From: CADEDV01 sp964412375
GTDB lineage: Bacteria; Bacteroidota; Bacteroidia; Chitinophagales; Chitinophagaceae
Assembly (NCBI GenBank): GCA_964412375.1
Contig: CAYPOD010000002.1
Location: 1-64,000 of the forward strand
DNA length: 64,000 nucleotides
Direction: 5' to 3'
Below, in pieces: positions 33,435 through 42,390 of the stretch. Position 1 is the first letter of the stretch; each line of letters starts with the position of its first letter. Both the position numbers and the translations under genes were made by a program. The notes beneath the pieces are model-generated. The model saw nothing but the letters and a program-made list of their open reading frames with translations, had not been told where the DNA came from and did no database searches.

Positions 33435-34772
33435 ATGAAGAAGATATTTGTTGCATTGCTGGCATTATGCCTGGTGGTACCCGCAGTGAATGCACAGGAC
33501 GATGAGATCAGACAGTCGGCCATTGGCGTAAGCTTCACACTAACTGATTTTGCTACAGCTCAAAGAATACGTTCCGGCTCACTGGCACAGGTGTTCAGGG
33601 AGAAATCCTGGGCAAAATTCAGCGAAATGTCCCCCGGTCTTTCTGTTAGTTATTTTAAAGGGCTGAAAAAGCATATTGATTTCGCAGCAAATCTCGGAAC
33701 AGTGTTTTTGGACTATCCTTTCCCCAATAAAAATTTCAACAGCGACCGTTTCCTGCTGTCATTGGATGCAGCATTCAATTTCAAAATGGTTTCTGAAGCT
33801 TATTGGGTGCAGCCCTATATCATTGCAGGTATTGGCGGTCATGTTTATGGTGGTAAATACTGGGGAGCATATATGCCACTCGGGCTAGGACTGAAAGTAA
33901 ATTTTTATGATGAAACACATCTGTTTACTACCGGTCAATACAGGGTTCCGGTGACATCTGAAACAGCGAACTATCATTTTCTTTACAGCATTGGCATTGC
34001 CGGGGCTATAGGAAAAAAGAAAGAGCCTAAAGTTATACCTCCTCCGCCGCCTCCACCACCTGCTGACAGGGATGGTGATGGCATCACGGATGATAAAGAC
34101 AAATGTCCGGATGTTAAAGGTATTGCTAAATATGACGGTTGCCCGATTCCTGACACAGACAAGGATGGTATCAACGATGAGGAAGATAAATGTCCAACTG
34201 TTCCGGGCCTGGCCAAATACCAGGGTTGCCCGATTCCTGATACGGACAAAGATGGTATCAATGATGAAGAAGATAAATGTCCCACTGTGCCGGGTGTAGC
34301 CCGCTACCAGGGTTGCCCTGTTCCTGATACAGACGGTGATGGCGTTAATGATGAAGAAGATAAATGTCCTACTGTGCCGGGTATCCGTGAAAACCAGGGT
34401 TGCCCAGCTATTTCTGAAGAAGTGAAGAAGAGAATAGACTTTGCAGCACAAAATATTTACTTTGTAACTGGCAGTGCAAAACTCGATAAACGTTCTTTCA
34501 AAGGGCTGGATGAAGTGGCAAAAATCATCAGTGAAAATCCAGAAACAAGACTTGATATTGACGGCCATACAGATAATGTTGGCGCTGATGATTTCAACCA
34601 AAAACTGAGTGAGAGCCGGGCCAATGCCGTGAAAGCTTACCTGGTGAGCAAGGGTGTGGATGAAAGCAGGCTGTTGGCTACCGGGTACGGTGAATCAAAA
34701 CCTGTAGCTGATAACAAAACAGCTGCCGGCCGCCAGAAGAACCGCAGGGTGGAAATGAAACTGCACTACTAA
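33435..34772 (+). CDS. OmpA family outer membrane protein with thrombospondin type 3 repeats
   Basis: 445 aa from ATG 33435. Signal peptide MKKIFVALLALCLVVPAVNAQ; residues about 22-195 form an N-terminal eight-stranded barrel-like domain; PPPPPPPP linker near 203; four Ca2+-binding thrombospondin type 3 repeats (DxDxDGxxDxxDxCP) from residue 211 to about 325; and a C-terminal OmpA peptidoglycan-binding domain (IYFVTGSAKLDKRSFKGLDEVA, DIDGHTDNVGADDFNQKLSESRANAVKAYLVSKGV, NRRVEMKL) with the conserved D and R that hold diaminopimelate. It tethers the outer membrane to peptidoglycan. Likely abundant. Confidence 0.95.
   Translation: MKKIFVALLALCLVVPAVNAQDDEIRQSAIGVSFTLTDFATAQRIRSGSLAQVFREKSWAKFSEMSPGLSVSYFKGLKKHIDFAANLGTVFLDYPFPNKNFNSDRFLLSLDAAFNFKMVSEAYWVQPYIIAGIGGHVYGGKYWGAYMPLGLGLKVNFYDETHLFTTGQYRVPVTSETANYHFLYSIGIAGAIGKKKEPKVIPPPPPPPPADRDGDGITDDKDKCPDVKGIAKYDGCPIPDTDKDGINDEEDKCPTVPGLAKYQGCPIPDTDKDGINDEEDKCPTVPGVARYQGCPVPDTDGDGVNDEEDKCPTVPGIRENQGCPAISEEVKKRIDFAAQNIYFVTGSAKLDKRSFKGLDEVAKIISENPETRLDIDGHTDNVGADDFNQKLSESRANAVKAYLVSKGVDESRLLATGYGESKPVADNKTAAGRQKNRRVEMKLHY
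34065..34409 (+). repeat. four 87-bp coding repeats (thrombospondin type 3)
   Basis: The unit encodes 29 residues (GCPIPDTDKDGINDEEDKCP and TVPGLAKYQ). Copies 2 and 3 are nearly identical in DNA, copies 1 and 4 more diverged, suggesting recent expansion. The repeat is in frame and could change copy number by slippage or recombination. Confidence 0.85.
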
Positions 34773-34793
34773 AAAGTATTAGCTGAATATTAC

Positions 34794-34825
34794 AAATGGC
34801 CCTCTCCCGGAGGGCCATTTTTTTT
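34794..34825 (+). terminator. terminator of the ompA-like gene
   Basis: AAATGGCCCTC-tcccg-GAGGGCCATTT with an 11-bp perfect stem and a run of eight T. Confidence 0.92.
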
Positions 34826-34894
34826 GCAACAGTTCCGGCAAATCAATATTGCCGAAAAGAATTAATTGATTACTTTATACAAACAATTGCTGTT

Positions 34895-35917
34895 ATGAAA
34901 AAGATCTTTATGCTGCCAATCCTGCTGTTGTTGATTTACGGCTGTGCATCAAAACAGGAAACCCAGGTTGCCGACTATTATGATTGGGACAAGGAAGATG
35001 TAAAAGCCGCTGGTGTTAAAATGATTCCCATTGAAACTCCGGCAGGAAATTTTAAAGTCTGGACAAAACGCTACGGCAATAACCCCCGCATCAAAGTGTT
35101 ATTACTGCATGGCGGGCCGGCCATGACACATGAATACCTGGAAAGTTTTGCCAGCTTTTTCCCACAGGAAGGTTTTGAGTTTTATGAATATGATCAACTG
35201 GGTTCTTATTACAGTGATCAGCCAACGGATAGTTCGCTGTGGACCGTAGAACGTTTTGTAGAAGAAGTGGAGCAGGTAAGAAAAGCATTGGGGTTAAATA
35301 AAGATAATTTTTACCTCTATGGCAATTCATGGGGTGGCATATTAGCCCTGGAATATGCTCTTAAGCACCAGGAGAACCTGAAAGGACTGATGATAGGTAA
35401 CATGATGTCTTCCATCCCGGCTTATTCAGTCTTTCAGAAAACTTTACATGCAGCAATGCGAAAGTCAGCCGTTGATTCATTGATGGATTTTGAGGCAAAG
35501 GGACAATTTGACCACCCGGTTTACCAGCAAATGCTGAAGACAGAGTATTACAACAAACACATCTGCCGCTTGCCCGAATGGCCGGAAGCTGTTAACCGTA
35601 CTTTTAAACATGTCAACTACCCGATCTACCTGATGATGCAGGGGCCCAGTGAGTTTTCAGTAAGGGGAAGACTTGTCAACTGGGATCGTTCGGCTGACCT
35701 GAAAAAAATAACAGTCCCTACACTCACCATCGGTGCCACACATGATACCATGGACCCGGAACACATGAAGTGGATGAGCACACAGGTGCAGCAGGGAAGA
35801 TTCCTGCTTTGTCCCAACGGCAGCCATATGTGTATGTGGGATGATCAGCAGCATTTCTTTCCCGGCATCAAACAGTTTATAAAGGATGTGGATAATGGTG
35901 ATTTTAATAAAGAGTAA
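34895..35917 (+). CDS. alpha/beta hydrolase lipoprotein (proline iminopeptidase-like)
   Basis: 340 aa from ATG 34895. The signal is MKKIFMLPILLLLIYGC with lipobox IYGC (Cys17). The fold is that of peptidase family S33: LLLHGGPAMTHEYLESF (HGGP oxyanion-hole motif), YEYDQLGSYYSDQP, FYLYGNSWGGILALEYALKH with nucleophile Ser in GNSWGG, a late Asp in TIGATHDTMDPEHMKW and a His in NGSHMCMWDD. These enzymes remove N-terminal proline from peptides. Being a lipoprotein, it would act in the periplasm or at the surface. Confidence 0.9.
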   Translation: MKKIFMLPILLLLIYGCASKQETQVADYYDWDKEDVKAAGVKMIPIETPAGNFKVWTKRYGNNPRIKVLLLHGGPAMTHEYLESFASFFPQEGFEFYEYDQLGSYYSDQPTDSSLWTVERFVEEVEQVRKALGLNKDNFYLYGNSWGGILALEYALKHQENLKGLMIGNMMSSIPAYSVFQKTLHAAMRKSAVDSLMDFEAKGQFDHPVYQQMLKTEYYNKHICRLPEWPEAVNRTFKHVNYPIYLMMQGPSEFSVRGRLVNWDRSADLKKITVPTLTIGATHDTMDPEHMKWMSTQVQQGRFLLCPNGSHMCMWDDQQHFFPGIKQFIKDVDNGDFNKE

Positions 35918-35967
35918 ATTGCTGAATCATTTACCGGTTTATTCCTGTGCAAAACGACAAATAAGAC

Positions 35968-38796
35968 ATGAATACCTTTTCTCTTAAAAAGCGATCCCTT
36001 TTTATTATTTGCCTTTTCACTTATGCTGTGGCCGGTGCCCAGGTCTTTGGCGGCAATCCACCTTCACTAAAATGGAAACAGATCAATACGGATTCTGTAC
36101 GGGTCATCTTTCCGGCTGGTATGGACGGCGCTGCGCAACGGGTGGCAAACCTGGCTCATTATATGGCAGAAAAGAAACCGGTTCCCATCGGCAATGATCT
36201 TCACAAGATCAATATTGTATTGCAAAATCAAACCACTGTCGGTAATGGCTATGTTGGATTGGGCCCTTACCGCAGTGAATTTTTCATGACCCCGATCCTG
36301 AATAATTTTTCCGAGGGTAGCATTTCCTGGACAGACCAGTTAGCCATTCATGAATACCGGCATGTGCAGCAGTATAATAATTTCCGAAAGGGAGCCAGCC
36401 GGCTGATGTGGCGGCTTTTTGGTGAAGAGGGGCTGGCAGTAGCCACTAATGCTGCTGTGCCGGATTGGTTTTTTGAAGGAGATGCGGTGTATAGTGAAAC
36501 TGTACTTACTAACCAGGGCAGGGGCAGGCTGCCGCTTTTTCTGAATGCATATCCGTCATTATGGAAAGAGAATAAAAAGTATTCCTGGATGAAACTGCGC
36601 AACGGGTCGCTGAAAGATTATGTGCCCAGCCATTACCATCTTGGTTATTTGCTGGTGAATTATGGTTATAAAAAATACGGAACAGATTTCTGGCAAAAAG
36701 TAACGGGAGATGCCAGTGCATACAAAGGATTATTCTATCCTTTTCAAAAAGCAGTGAAGCGTCATGCAGGCATAGATTATAAACAATTTTATACGGATGC
36801 TTTTAATTATTATAAGGAAAACGCTGTCACTTTAGCGACCCGGGAGCAAGTAACCGTCAAACCTGTTACCAATGTCAATAAGAGCTATGTAACCAATTAT
36901 CTTTTCCCTTATCGCATTTCGGATGATTCGCTTTTATACCTGCGGACAAGTTACCGGCACCGGCCTTCTTTTTTTATTGCAGGAAAGGACGGACAACGAA
37001 AACTAAGAGTGAAAGATATTTCATTGGATAACCAGTATTCCTATCGTAATGGCCGTATAGTATATGCAGCGTTTGAGCCTGATGCCCGCTGGGGCTGGAA
37101 AGACTACAGTGTAATTAAACTGATGGATGCCCGGACAGGAAAACAAAAAACGATAACAAGGCGTTCAAAATATTTCACACCTGATATTTCTGCTGATGGC
37201 AACAGGATAGCAGCCGTACAGGTGCTGCCCGATGGCAGCAGCGAGTTGCATATGCTGGATGCTGCTGATGGAAAAGTGGTGCGGCGCATCAGTTCACCGG
37301 AGGTCAGGTTGTTTACCGATCCCAAATTTTTTAATGAAGAATCAGTGGTCACACCTGTTCGCCTCAATGATAGCCGCATGTCACTGGCACTTGCCGAGTT
37401 CAGTACCGGAACCATCACCCGGCTCACACCGGCTTCATTTAATGTGACAGGCTACCCTTCTGTGAATAATGATATTGTTTATTTCACTGCCAATTATGAG
37501 GGAAACGATGATGTTTTTGCATTAAAGATTGCGGATAAAAAGATTTACCGGATCACAAACGGACCGCTTGGGAATTATTATGTCAATGCTGCTGCAGGAA
37601 AGATCACCTGGTCTGCATTCACAGCCGAGGGCTACCAGCTCAATGAACTGGCGGAAAAGGATATCGACTGGAAGGAAATATCTCCTGCTGCGCAGGAGAA
37701 ACTAAAACCAGGTTTTGCTGTAGCCGGGCAGGAATCATTTACTGAAATACTAACCAGCATGACCAGCCGGCGAAAATTTCCCGTTTCTTCATATAAAAAG
37801 GGAACCCGCCTGCTCAATTTTCATAGCTGGAGACCTTATTATGAAGACCCGTTGTTCAGCTTCTCGCTTTATGGAGAAAATGTGTTGAATACAATGCAAA
37901 CAGAATTGTATTATTCTTATAACGAGAACGACAAAACCAGTTCCGTTGGTTTTTCTGCTATTTATGGCGCCATGTTCCCCTGGCTGAGTGCCGGCACGGA
38001 GTATACATTCAACCGTAAAGTACCTGTTGGAAACAGGATCTATCAGTGGGATCAACTGGACTCAAGGATCGGGTTGAACCTGCCACTCAATTTCACCAGC
38101 GGTGCATCATTTAAACAATTCAATATCGGGTCAAATTATTTCTACCGGAGAAATATCAACAAAGGATTTTTACGGGATTCCATCGGCGGTAATGACGGGT
38201 TCAGTTACCTGCATCATTATTTTTCATGGAGCCAGCAGGTGCAGCGGGCTGTCCAGCATATTTTCCCTAAATGGGGTTATGGTATGTCAGCCGCTTATCG
38301 TCATGCAGTAACTGAGTTTACAAGCTGGCAATTTACAGGCAATGCTTCTGTGTTCCTGCCATCGCCGGTTTCAAATCATAGCATTGTCGCAACTGCGGCG
38401 TGGCAGGAAGTGGATACATTGGTAACAGCGTTCAGTAACCGTTTTTCTTATGCAAGAGGTTATACCGGCCGCTATTTTTCAAGAATGTGGCGAACTTCGG
38501 TCAACTATCATTTCCCTATCTGGCATATGGATTGGGGTTTTGCCAATATTCTCTATGTTCAGCGGTTGAGAGGAAATATGTTTTATGATTATACCAGGGT
38601 GTTTTCAAGAGATAAAACACAGTTTCGGAACCAGCGAACGATCGGCGCCGAATTTTTTGCCGACACCAAATGGTGGAACCAGTATGAACTTACATTTGGT
38701 TTTCGCATCAGCCGCCTGCTCGACCAGGACCAGTTCAATGGGTTCAGAGGTACGGTGTTCGAGTTTATCATGCCGGTGAGCATTATACCGAGGTAG
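35968..38796 (+). CDS. large exported metalloprotease-like protein with TolB-like propeller and C-terminal barrel
   Basis: 942 aa. Signal peptide to about residue 25 (AGAQ). Residues about 30-285 form a gluzincin-like domain: AIHEYRHVQQ gives HExxH (His128, Glu129, His132), and DWFFEGDAVYSE offers Glu170 as third zinc ligand. Residues about 300-570 contain WD40/TolB-like blades (PDISADGNRIAAVQVLPDGSSEL, DIVYFTANYEGNDDVFAL). From about 620 to the end, alternating aromatic strands and a terminal FEFIMPVSIIPR suggest an outer-membrane beta-barrel. No family name is certain. Inference: a surface or periplasmic peptidase carried by its own outer-membrane anchor. Confidence 0.75.
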   Translation: MNTFSLKKRSLFIICLFTYAVAGAQVFGGNPPSLKWKQINTDSVRVIFPAGMDGAAQRVANLAHYMAEKKPVPIGNDLHKINIVLQNQTTVGNGYVGLGPYRSEFFMTPILNNFSEGSISWTDQLAIHEYRHVQQYNNFRKGASRLMWRLFGEEGLAVATNAAVPDWFFEGDAVYSETVLTNQGRGRLPLFLNAYPSLWKENKKYSWMKLRNGSLKDYVPSHYHLGYLLVNYGYKKYGTDFWQKVTGDASAYKGLFYPFQKAVKRHAGIDYKQFYTDAFNYYKENAVTLATREQVTVKPVTNVNKSYVTNYLFPYRISDDSLLYLRTSYRHRPSFFIAGKDGQRKLRVKDISLDNQYSYRNGRIVYAAFEPDARWGWKDYSVIKLMDARTGKQKTITRRSKYFTPDISADGNRIAAVQVLPDGSSELHMLDAADGKVVRRISSPEVRLFTDPKFFNEESVVTPVRLNDSRMSLALAEFSTGTITRLTPASFNVTGYPSVNNDIVYFTANYEGNDDVFALKIADKKIYRITNGPLGNYYVNAAAGKITWSAFTAEGYQLNELAEKDIDWKEISPAAQEKLKPGFAVAGQESFTEILTSMTSRRKFPVSSYKKGTRLLNFHSWRPYYEDPLFSFSLYGENVLNTMQTELYYSYNENDKTSSVGFSAIYGAMFPWLSAGTEYTFNRKVPVGNRIYQWDQLDSRIGLNLPLNFTSGASFKQFNIGSNYFYRRNINKGFLRDSIGGNDGFSYLHHYFSWSQQVQRAVQHIFPKWGYGMSAAYRHAVTEFTSWQFTGNASVFLPSPVSNHSIVATAAWQEVDTLVTAFSNRFSYARGYTGRYFSRMWRTSVNYHFPIWHMDWGFANILYVQRLRGNMFYDYTRVFSRDKTQFRNQRTIGAEFFADTKWWNQYELTFGFRISRLLDQDQFNGFRGTVFEFIMPVSIIPR

Positions 38797-38851
38797 GTTG
38801 CAAGGCAGTTAAGCACTTCAACCCTGGCTCTGATAACTCATAGCTCGCAGC

Positions 38852-41560
38852 TTATAAAGAGGCTAAACTTTCTTCTATAGCTTTGATCCTTGCTTCAGCA
38901 TCGGCTTTTTTCTTGCGTTCCACTTCCACCACTTCGGGTTTGGCATTGTTCACAAACTTTTCATTGCTGAGTTTTTTGTCAACAGATATCAGGAAACCTT
39001 TGTAATAGTCTAGATCCTTTTGCAATTGTTCTTTCTGTGAACTGGTATCCAGTTCAACTGTTGTTTCAAGGAAGAACTTATCCTTGTTCACTACCACATT
39101 GATGCAACCTGTTACCGGGTCATTTGTATAGGCAATTAATTCTGCATTGACCTGCTTGGCGAGTATACTTTCAATTGGTTGGTAGGTGATCTTGGTTGCA
39201 GAATGAATATGCAGCCTGATCGTATCCTTTGGCTTCAGTTGTGCTTTTACTCTTGCATCACGGATGGCGGTGATCACTTCTTTGAGCAAAGTAGCGTTGC
39301 CAAGAACTGCATTGTCTGTTTTTTTAGTGACCGGAAACTGTTTCACTGTTATATCATCGTTCCTGTCTTTGAGTTGATGATAAATTTCTTCCGTCACAAA
39401 CGGCATAAAAGGGTGCAGCAACTGCATCAGTTGTTCAAAGAAATCAACGGTCTTTTCATAGACAGCTTTGTCAATAGGCTGTTCAAATCCAGGTTTTACC
39501 CATTCGAGATACCAGGAGCAGAAATCATCCCATATCAAGGAATAAACTGTTTTCAACGCTTCACTCAGCCTGAAATCTTTAAAAAGACTATCTAATTCAA
39601 TTCTTGCTTCGGCCAAACGATTTTCAAACCAGTCAACTGCAAAGTTATCCGTTGACTGTTGTCCGTTGGCGGTTGATTGCCTTCCTTCCCACATCTTCAC
39701 CAGCTTCAGGGCATTCCACATTTTATTGATGAAGAAGCGGCCTTGTTCATTGCCTGACTGATCCCACATCAGGTCATTGCCGGCAGGAGAGGAGATCATG
39801 ATGCCAAAGCGAACGGCATCGGCGCCATCATTATCTATCATCTCCAGCAGATCGGGTGAATTGCCCAATTGCTTGCTCATTTTGCGGCCGATCTTATCTC
39901 TTACAATACCGGTGAAATAAACTTCGTTGAAAGGTTTTTCTTTTTTGTATTCAAAACCTGCCATGATCATCCGGGCCACCCAGAAGAAAATGATCTCCGG
40001 GGCTGTCACCAGGGTGTTGGTAGGGTAGTAGTATTTTATTTCATCGTTACCCGGGTTGCTATAACCTTTAAATACTTCAAAAGGCCAGAGCCAACTGGAG
40101 AACCAGGTGTCGAGACAATCCTCATCTTGTGTGATGTCGTCAATGGTGAATGGTGAATGGTGAATGGAACTTGCTGATTGCCCATTCACCATTGCCCATT
40201 CACTGCTTAATTTTTGAAATGCTTCTTTCTTAGTGGCCGCAACAGCAAAAGTTCCGTCCGGGGCATACCATGCCGGGATGCGATGCCCCCACCAAAGCTG
40301 GCGGCTGATGCACCAGTCTTTGATGTTCTCCATCCAGTGGCGATAAAGATTTTTGAACTTGGCAGGATAGAATTTTATTTCGTCTTCCAACACCGCCTGT
40401 AATGCGGGATTGTAAATTTTTTTCATATCCACCCACCACTGCAAACTCAGTCGTGGTTCTACAACCACATCTGTTCTTTCGCTATATCCTACCTCACTGG
40501 TATAATCCTCTGTTTTTACAATATGTCCTTTGGCTTCCAGTTCTTGTACGATCTTCTTTCTTGCTTCAAAGCGATCTTCGCCAACGAGGATTTGTGCAGC
40601 TTCATTCAACGTGCCATCTTCATTTAGAATGTCAACTACTTCGAGGTTGTGTTTTTGCCCCAGTTGGTAATCGTTCATGTCATGTGCCGGGGTCACTTTC
40701 AAAGCACCGGTTCCAAATTCCATTGTTACATACTCATCAGTAATAATTGGAATGCGACGATTGATAAGCGGAACAAAGGCAAATTTGCCATGCAGGTGTT
40801 TGTATCGTTCATCATTGGGATGTACACAGATGGCGGTATCACCCATGATGGTTTCGGGACGGACGGTGGCGATAGTAACAAAGTCAACAGTCAATGGTCC
40901 GCCGTCCACAGATGTATTGCTGTTGTCTGTTGACTGTTGACCGTGGTCTATGAAATACTTCAGGAAATACAGCTTCTGCTGCGTCTCTTTTCTTATTACC
41001 TCTTCATCACTCAGCGCTGTTTTGGCTTTCACATCCCAGTTGATCATCCGCTTACCGCGGTAGATATAGCCTTTATTGAAAAGATCAATGAACACACTGA
41101 TCACCGAATTGTAATAATCCGGGTCCATCGTGAAACTGGTGCGGTTCCAGTCGAGGCTGCAGCCAAGCTTTTTCAACTGCTGCAAAATAATGCCGCCGTA
41201 TTTTTCTTTCCATTCCCAGGCATATTTCAAAAACTCATCCCGGCTTAAGGATGATTTGCTGATGCCTCTTTCCCGCAGCATCTGCACCACTTTTGCTTCC
41301 GTTGCAATGGATGCATGATCTGTGCCAGGCACCCAGCAGGCATTTTTACCCATCATTCTTGCCCGGCGAATCAAAATATCCTGTATAGTGTTATTCAGGC
41401 AATGGCCCATGTGGAGCACCCCGGTTACATTGGGTGGGGGAATAACGATCGTATAAGGTTCTCTTTCGTCAGGAGTGCTGTTGAAATATTTTTTTTCCAG
41501 CCAGTGCTGGTACCATTTCTGTTCTGCTACCTGATGATCAAAGTTTTTCGGTAATTCCAT
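38852..41560 (-). CDS. valS: valyl-tRNA synthetase with three repeat insertions
   Basis: 902 aa. Class I motifs: PPPNVTGVLHMGHCLN (HIGH) and KMSKQLGNSPD (KMSKS); editing-domain blocks ATVRPETIMGDTAICVHP and GTGALKVTPAHDMNDY; the WFSSWLWPF region; and a C-terminal coiled-coil arm that binds tRNA-Val. It charges tRNA-Val and edits threonine. Three in-frame low-complexity segments break conserved sequence: residues about 206-226, 452-473 and 625-640, all encoded by inverted or tandem repeats (see findings). A TAAATTTG box (41575-41568 on the minus strand) ends seven bases before the ATG. Confidence 0.97.
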   Translation of the reverse strand: MELPKNFDHQVAEQKWYQHWLEKKYFNSTPDEREPYTIVIPPPNVTGVLHMGHCLNNTIQDILIRRARMMGKNACWVPGTDHASIATEAKVVQMLRERGISKSSLSRDEFLKYAWEWKEKYGGIILQQLKKLGCSLDWNRTSFTMDPDYYNSVISVFIDLFNKGYIYRGKRMINWDVKAKTALSDEEVIRKETQQKLYFLKYFIDHGQQSTDNSNTSVDGGPLTVDFVTIATVRPETIMGDTAICVHPNDERYKHLHGKFAFVPLINRRIPIITDEYVTMEFGTGALKVTPAHDMNDYQLGQKHNLEVVDILNEDGTLNEAAQILVGEDRFEARKKIVQELEAKGHIVKTEDYTSEVGYSERTDVVVEPRLSLQWWVDMKKIYNPALQAVLEDEIKFYPAKFKNLYRHWMENIKDWCISRQLWWGHRIPAWYAPDGTFAVAATKKEAFQKLSSEWAMVNGQSASSIHHSPFTIDDITQDEDCLDTWFSSWLWPFEVFKGYSNPGNDEIKYYYPTNTLVTAPEIIFFWVARMIMAGFEYKKEKPFNEVYFTGIVRDKIGRKMSKQLGNSPDLLEMIDNDGADAVRFGIMISSPAGNDLMWDQSGNEQGRFFINKMWNALKLVKMWEGRQSTANGQQSTDNFAVDWFENRLAEARIELDSLFKDFRLSEALKTVYSLIWDDFCSWYLEWVKPGFEQPIDKAVYEKTVDFFEQLMQLLHPFMPFVTEEIYHQLKDRNDDITVKQFPVTKKTDNAVLGNATLLKEVITAIRDARVKAQLKPKDTIRLHIHSATKITYQPIESILAKQVNAELIAYTNDPVTGCINVVVNKDKFFLETTVELDTSSQKEQLQKDLDYYKGFLISVDKKLSNEKFVNNAKPEVVEVERKKKADAEARIKAIEESLASL
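39640..39683. repeat. repeat insert 3 in valS
   Basis: The tract CCGTTGACTGTTGTCCGTTGGCGGTTGATTG is made of related GTTGNC words. It encodes RQSTANGQQSTDN in ValS and resembles the arm at 40921-40946. Confidence 0.65.
40141..40203. repeat. inverted repeat insert 2 in valS
   Basis: CAATGGTGAATGG (40141-40153) and CCATTCACCATTG (40182-40194) are perfect 13-bp inverted repeats; the left side carries further TGAATGG copies. It encodes EWAMVNGQSASSIHHSPFTI, just before the conserved DEDCLDTWFSS block. Confidence 0.75.
40883..40941. repeat. inverted repeat insert 1 in valS
   Basis: GTCAACAGTCAA (40883-40894) and TTGACTGTTGAC (40930-40941) are perfect 12-bp inverted repeats. The segment encodes GQQSTDNSNTSVDGGPLTVD, just before the conserved editing-domain block TIATVRPETIMGD. 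Confidence 0.75.
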
Positions 41561-41646
41561 AAAGCGGCAAATTTACCGGCTTTTACACAGACGGAGAAGA
41601 GGCCCTGTGATAAATCGGGTGTGATGTAGGAGAGGGATGGGTAATG

Positions 41647-42069
41647 TTAAATGCCAGGCGACATATTCCTGATTTCATTACAAACATACTGGCCACCGTT
41701 ATGCACTTCAACAATAGCATGGCTGACCTCTTCAAAAGGTGAACCTTTGGTTACATAGCCCAGGCCGCCAATTTGCAGCATACGGTTAGCATAGGAAGGC
41801 TGGTTGTTAACTGAAATGCCGATAACTTTTGTTGCAGGGTCGGCATCCAGGAGTTTTTTGGTTACTTCAAAGCCATTCAACGGGTGCATATTGATGTCAA
41901 CCAATACTACATCGGCAGGAATATTTGACATTTGTTCGACAGCATCTACGCCATTGTCAAATTCGCCAACAATGCTGAATCGGCCGTCCAGCCTTAGCAT
42001 TAAGCTCCAGGATTCACGGGCAAGTTTGTGGTCGTCTATAAGGATCACACGGATGGGTGGTGGGCTCAT
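41647..42069 (-). CDS. stand-alone response regulator receiver protein
   Basis: 140 aa. The receiver domain is complete: acidic pair Asp12-Asp13, phospho-acceptor Asp58 (VLVDINMHP), Ser/Thr near 86 (ISVNN) and Lys108 (GYVTKGS). Sequence style matches NarL/LuxR-type regulators, but the protein ends about 20 residues after the domain with no helix-turn-helix, and no HTH is readable in the 200 bases beyond the stop. It must act by protein contact or compete for phosphate. No kinase is adjacent; the histidine kinase at 1529 is 40 kb away. Confidence 0.85.
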   Translation of the reverse strand: MSPPPIRVILIDDHKLARESWSLMLRLDGRFSIVGEFDNGVDAVEQMSNIPADVVLVDINMHPLNGFEVTKKLLDADPATKVIGISVNNQPSYANRMLQIGGLGYVTKGSPFEEVSHAIVEVHNGGQYVCNEIRNMSPGI

Positions 42070-42390
42070 AAATAATCAAAGGGGTGATTTTCAATAAATA
42101 AGACTAATTTTTGCACTTAAAGTGGCTTATTTCAATGTTCGTAAAAATACTAAAAAACTAAAGTAATATTACTTGGTTAAAATACCAAGCTTCTCATTTC
42201 ATTTTAAAAAATTGGGGAAAACTTTGCCTGGCGAGACACTGATCTTTGAGCAATCCCAACTATTTCGTTATACATGAATTAAAATTCGGTTTCAAGCAGT
42301 CAGAAAGCATGAAGCAGGTTTGCGTTGTAGTTCATATTTTTTTCCTGCTGGCTATTAACCCCTATTTTTATCTATACCAAAAATGAACAG
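42070..42390. promoter_or_regulatory. 321-base divergent region with two adjacent inverted repeats
   Basis: No gene is supported here. AGTAATATTACT (42162-42173, perfect 12-bp palindrome) directly adjoins CTTGGT-taaaat-ACCAAG (42172-42189). They lie between the divergent receiver and esterase genes and could be an operator, but this is inference. TAATTTTTG near 42103 is one base longer than a consensus minus-7 box. Confidence 0.35.

Noticed and set aside
34065..34409. Regular spaced repeats that could suggest a CRISPR array
   Set aside because: Units are 87 bp, in frame, with no unique spacers; they encode thrombospondin type 3 repeats.
33885..34601. A 238-codon minus-strand frame with repeats opposite the OmpA thrombospondin repeats
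   Set aside because: Its repeats simply mirror the coding repeats on the plus strand.
41647..41900. Frameshift that removed an HTH from the receiver protein
   Set aside because: No helix-turn-helix coding is readable in any frame within 200 bases of the stop, so truncation by frameshift is not supported.
42309..42386. A 25-codon ORF (MKQVCVVVHIFFLLAINPYF and so on) just before the esterase gene
   Set aside because: Hydrophobic but short, no terminator or promoter arrangement, and AT-rich context makes a chance ORF likely.
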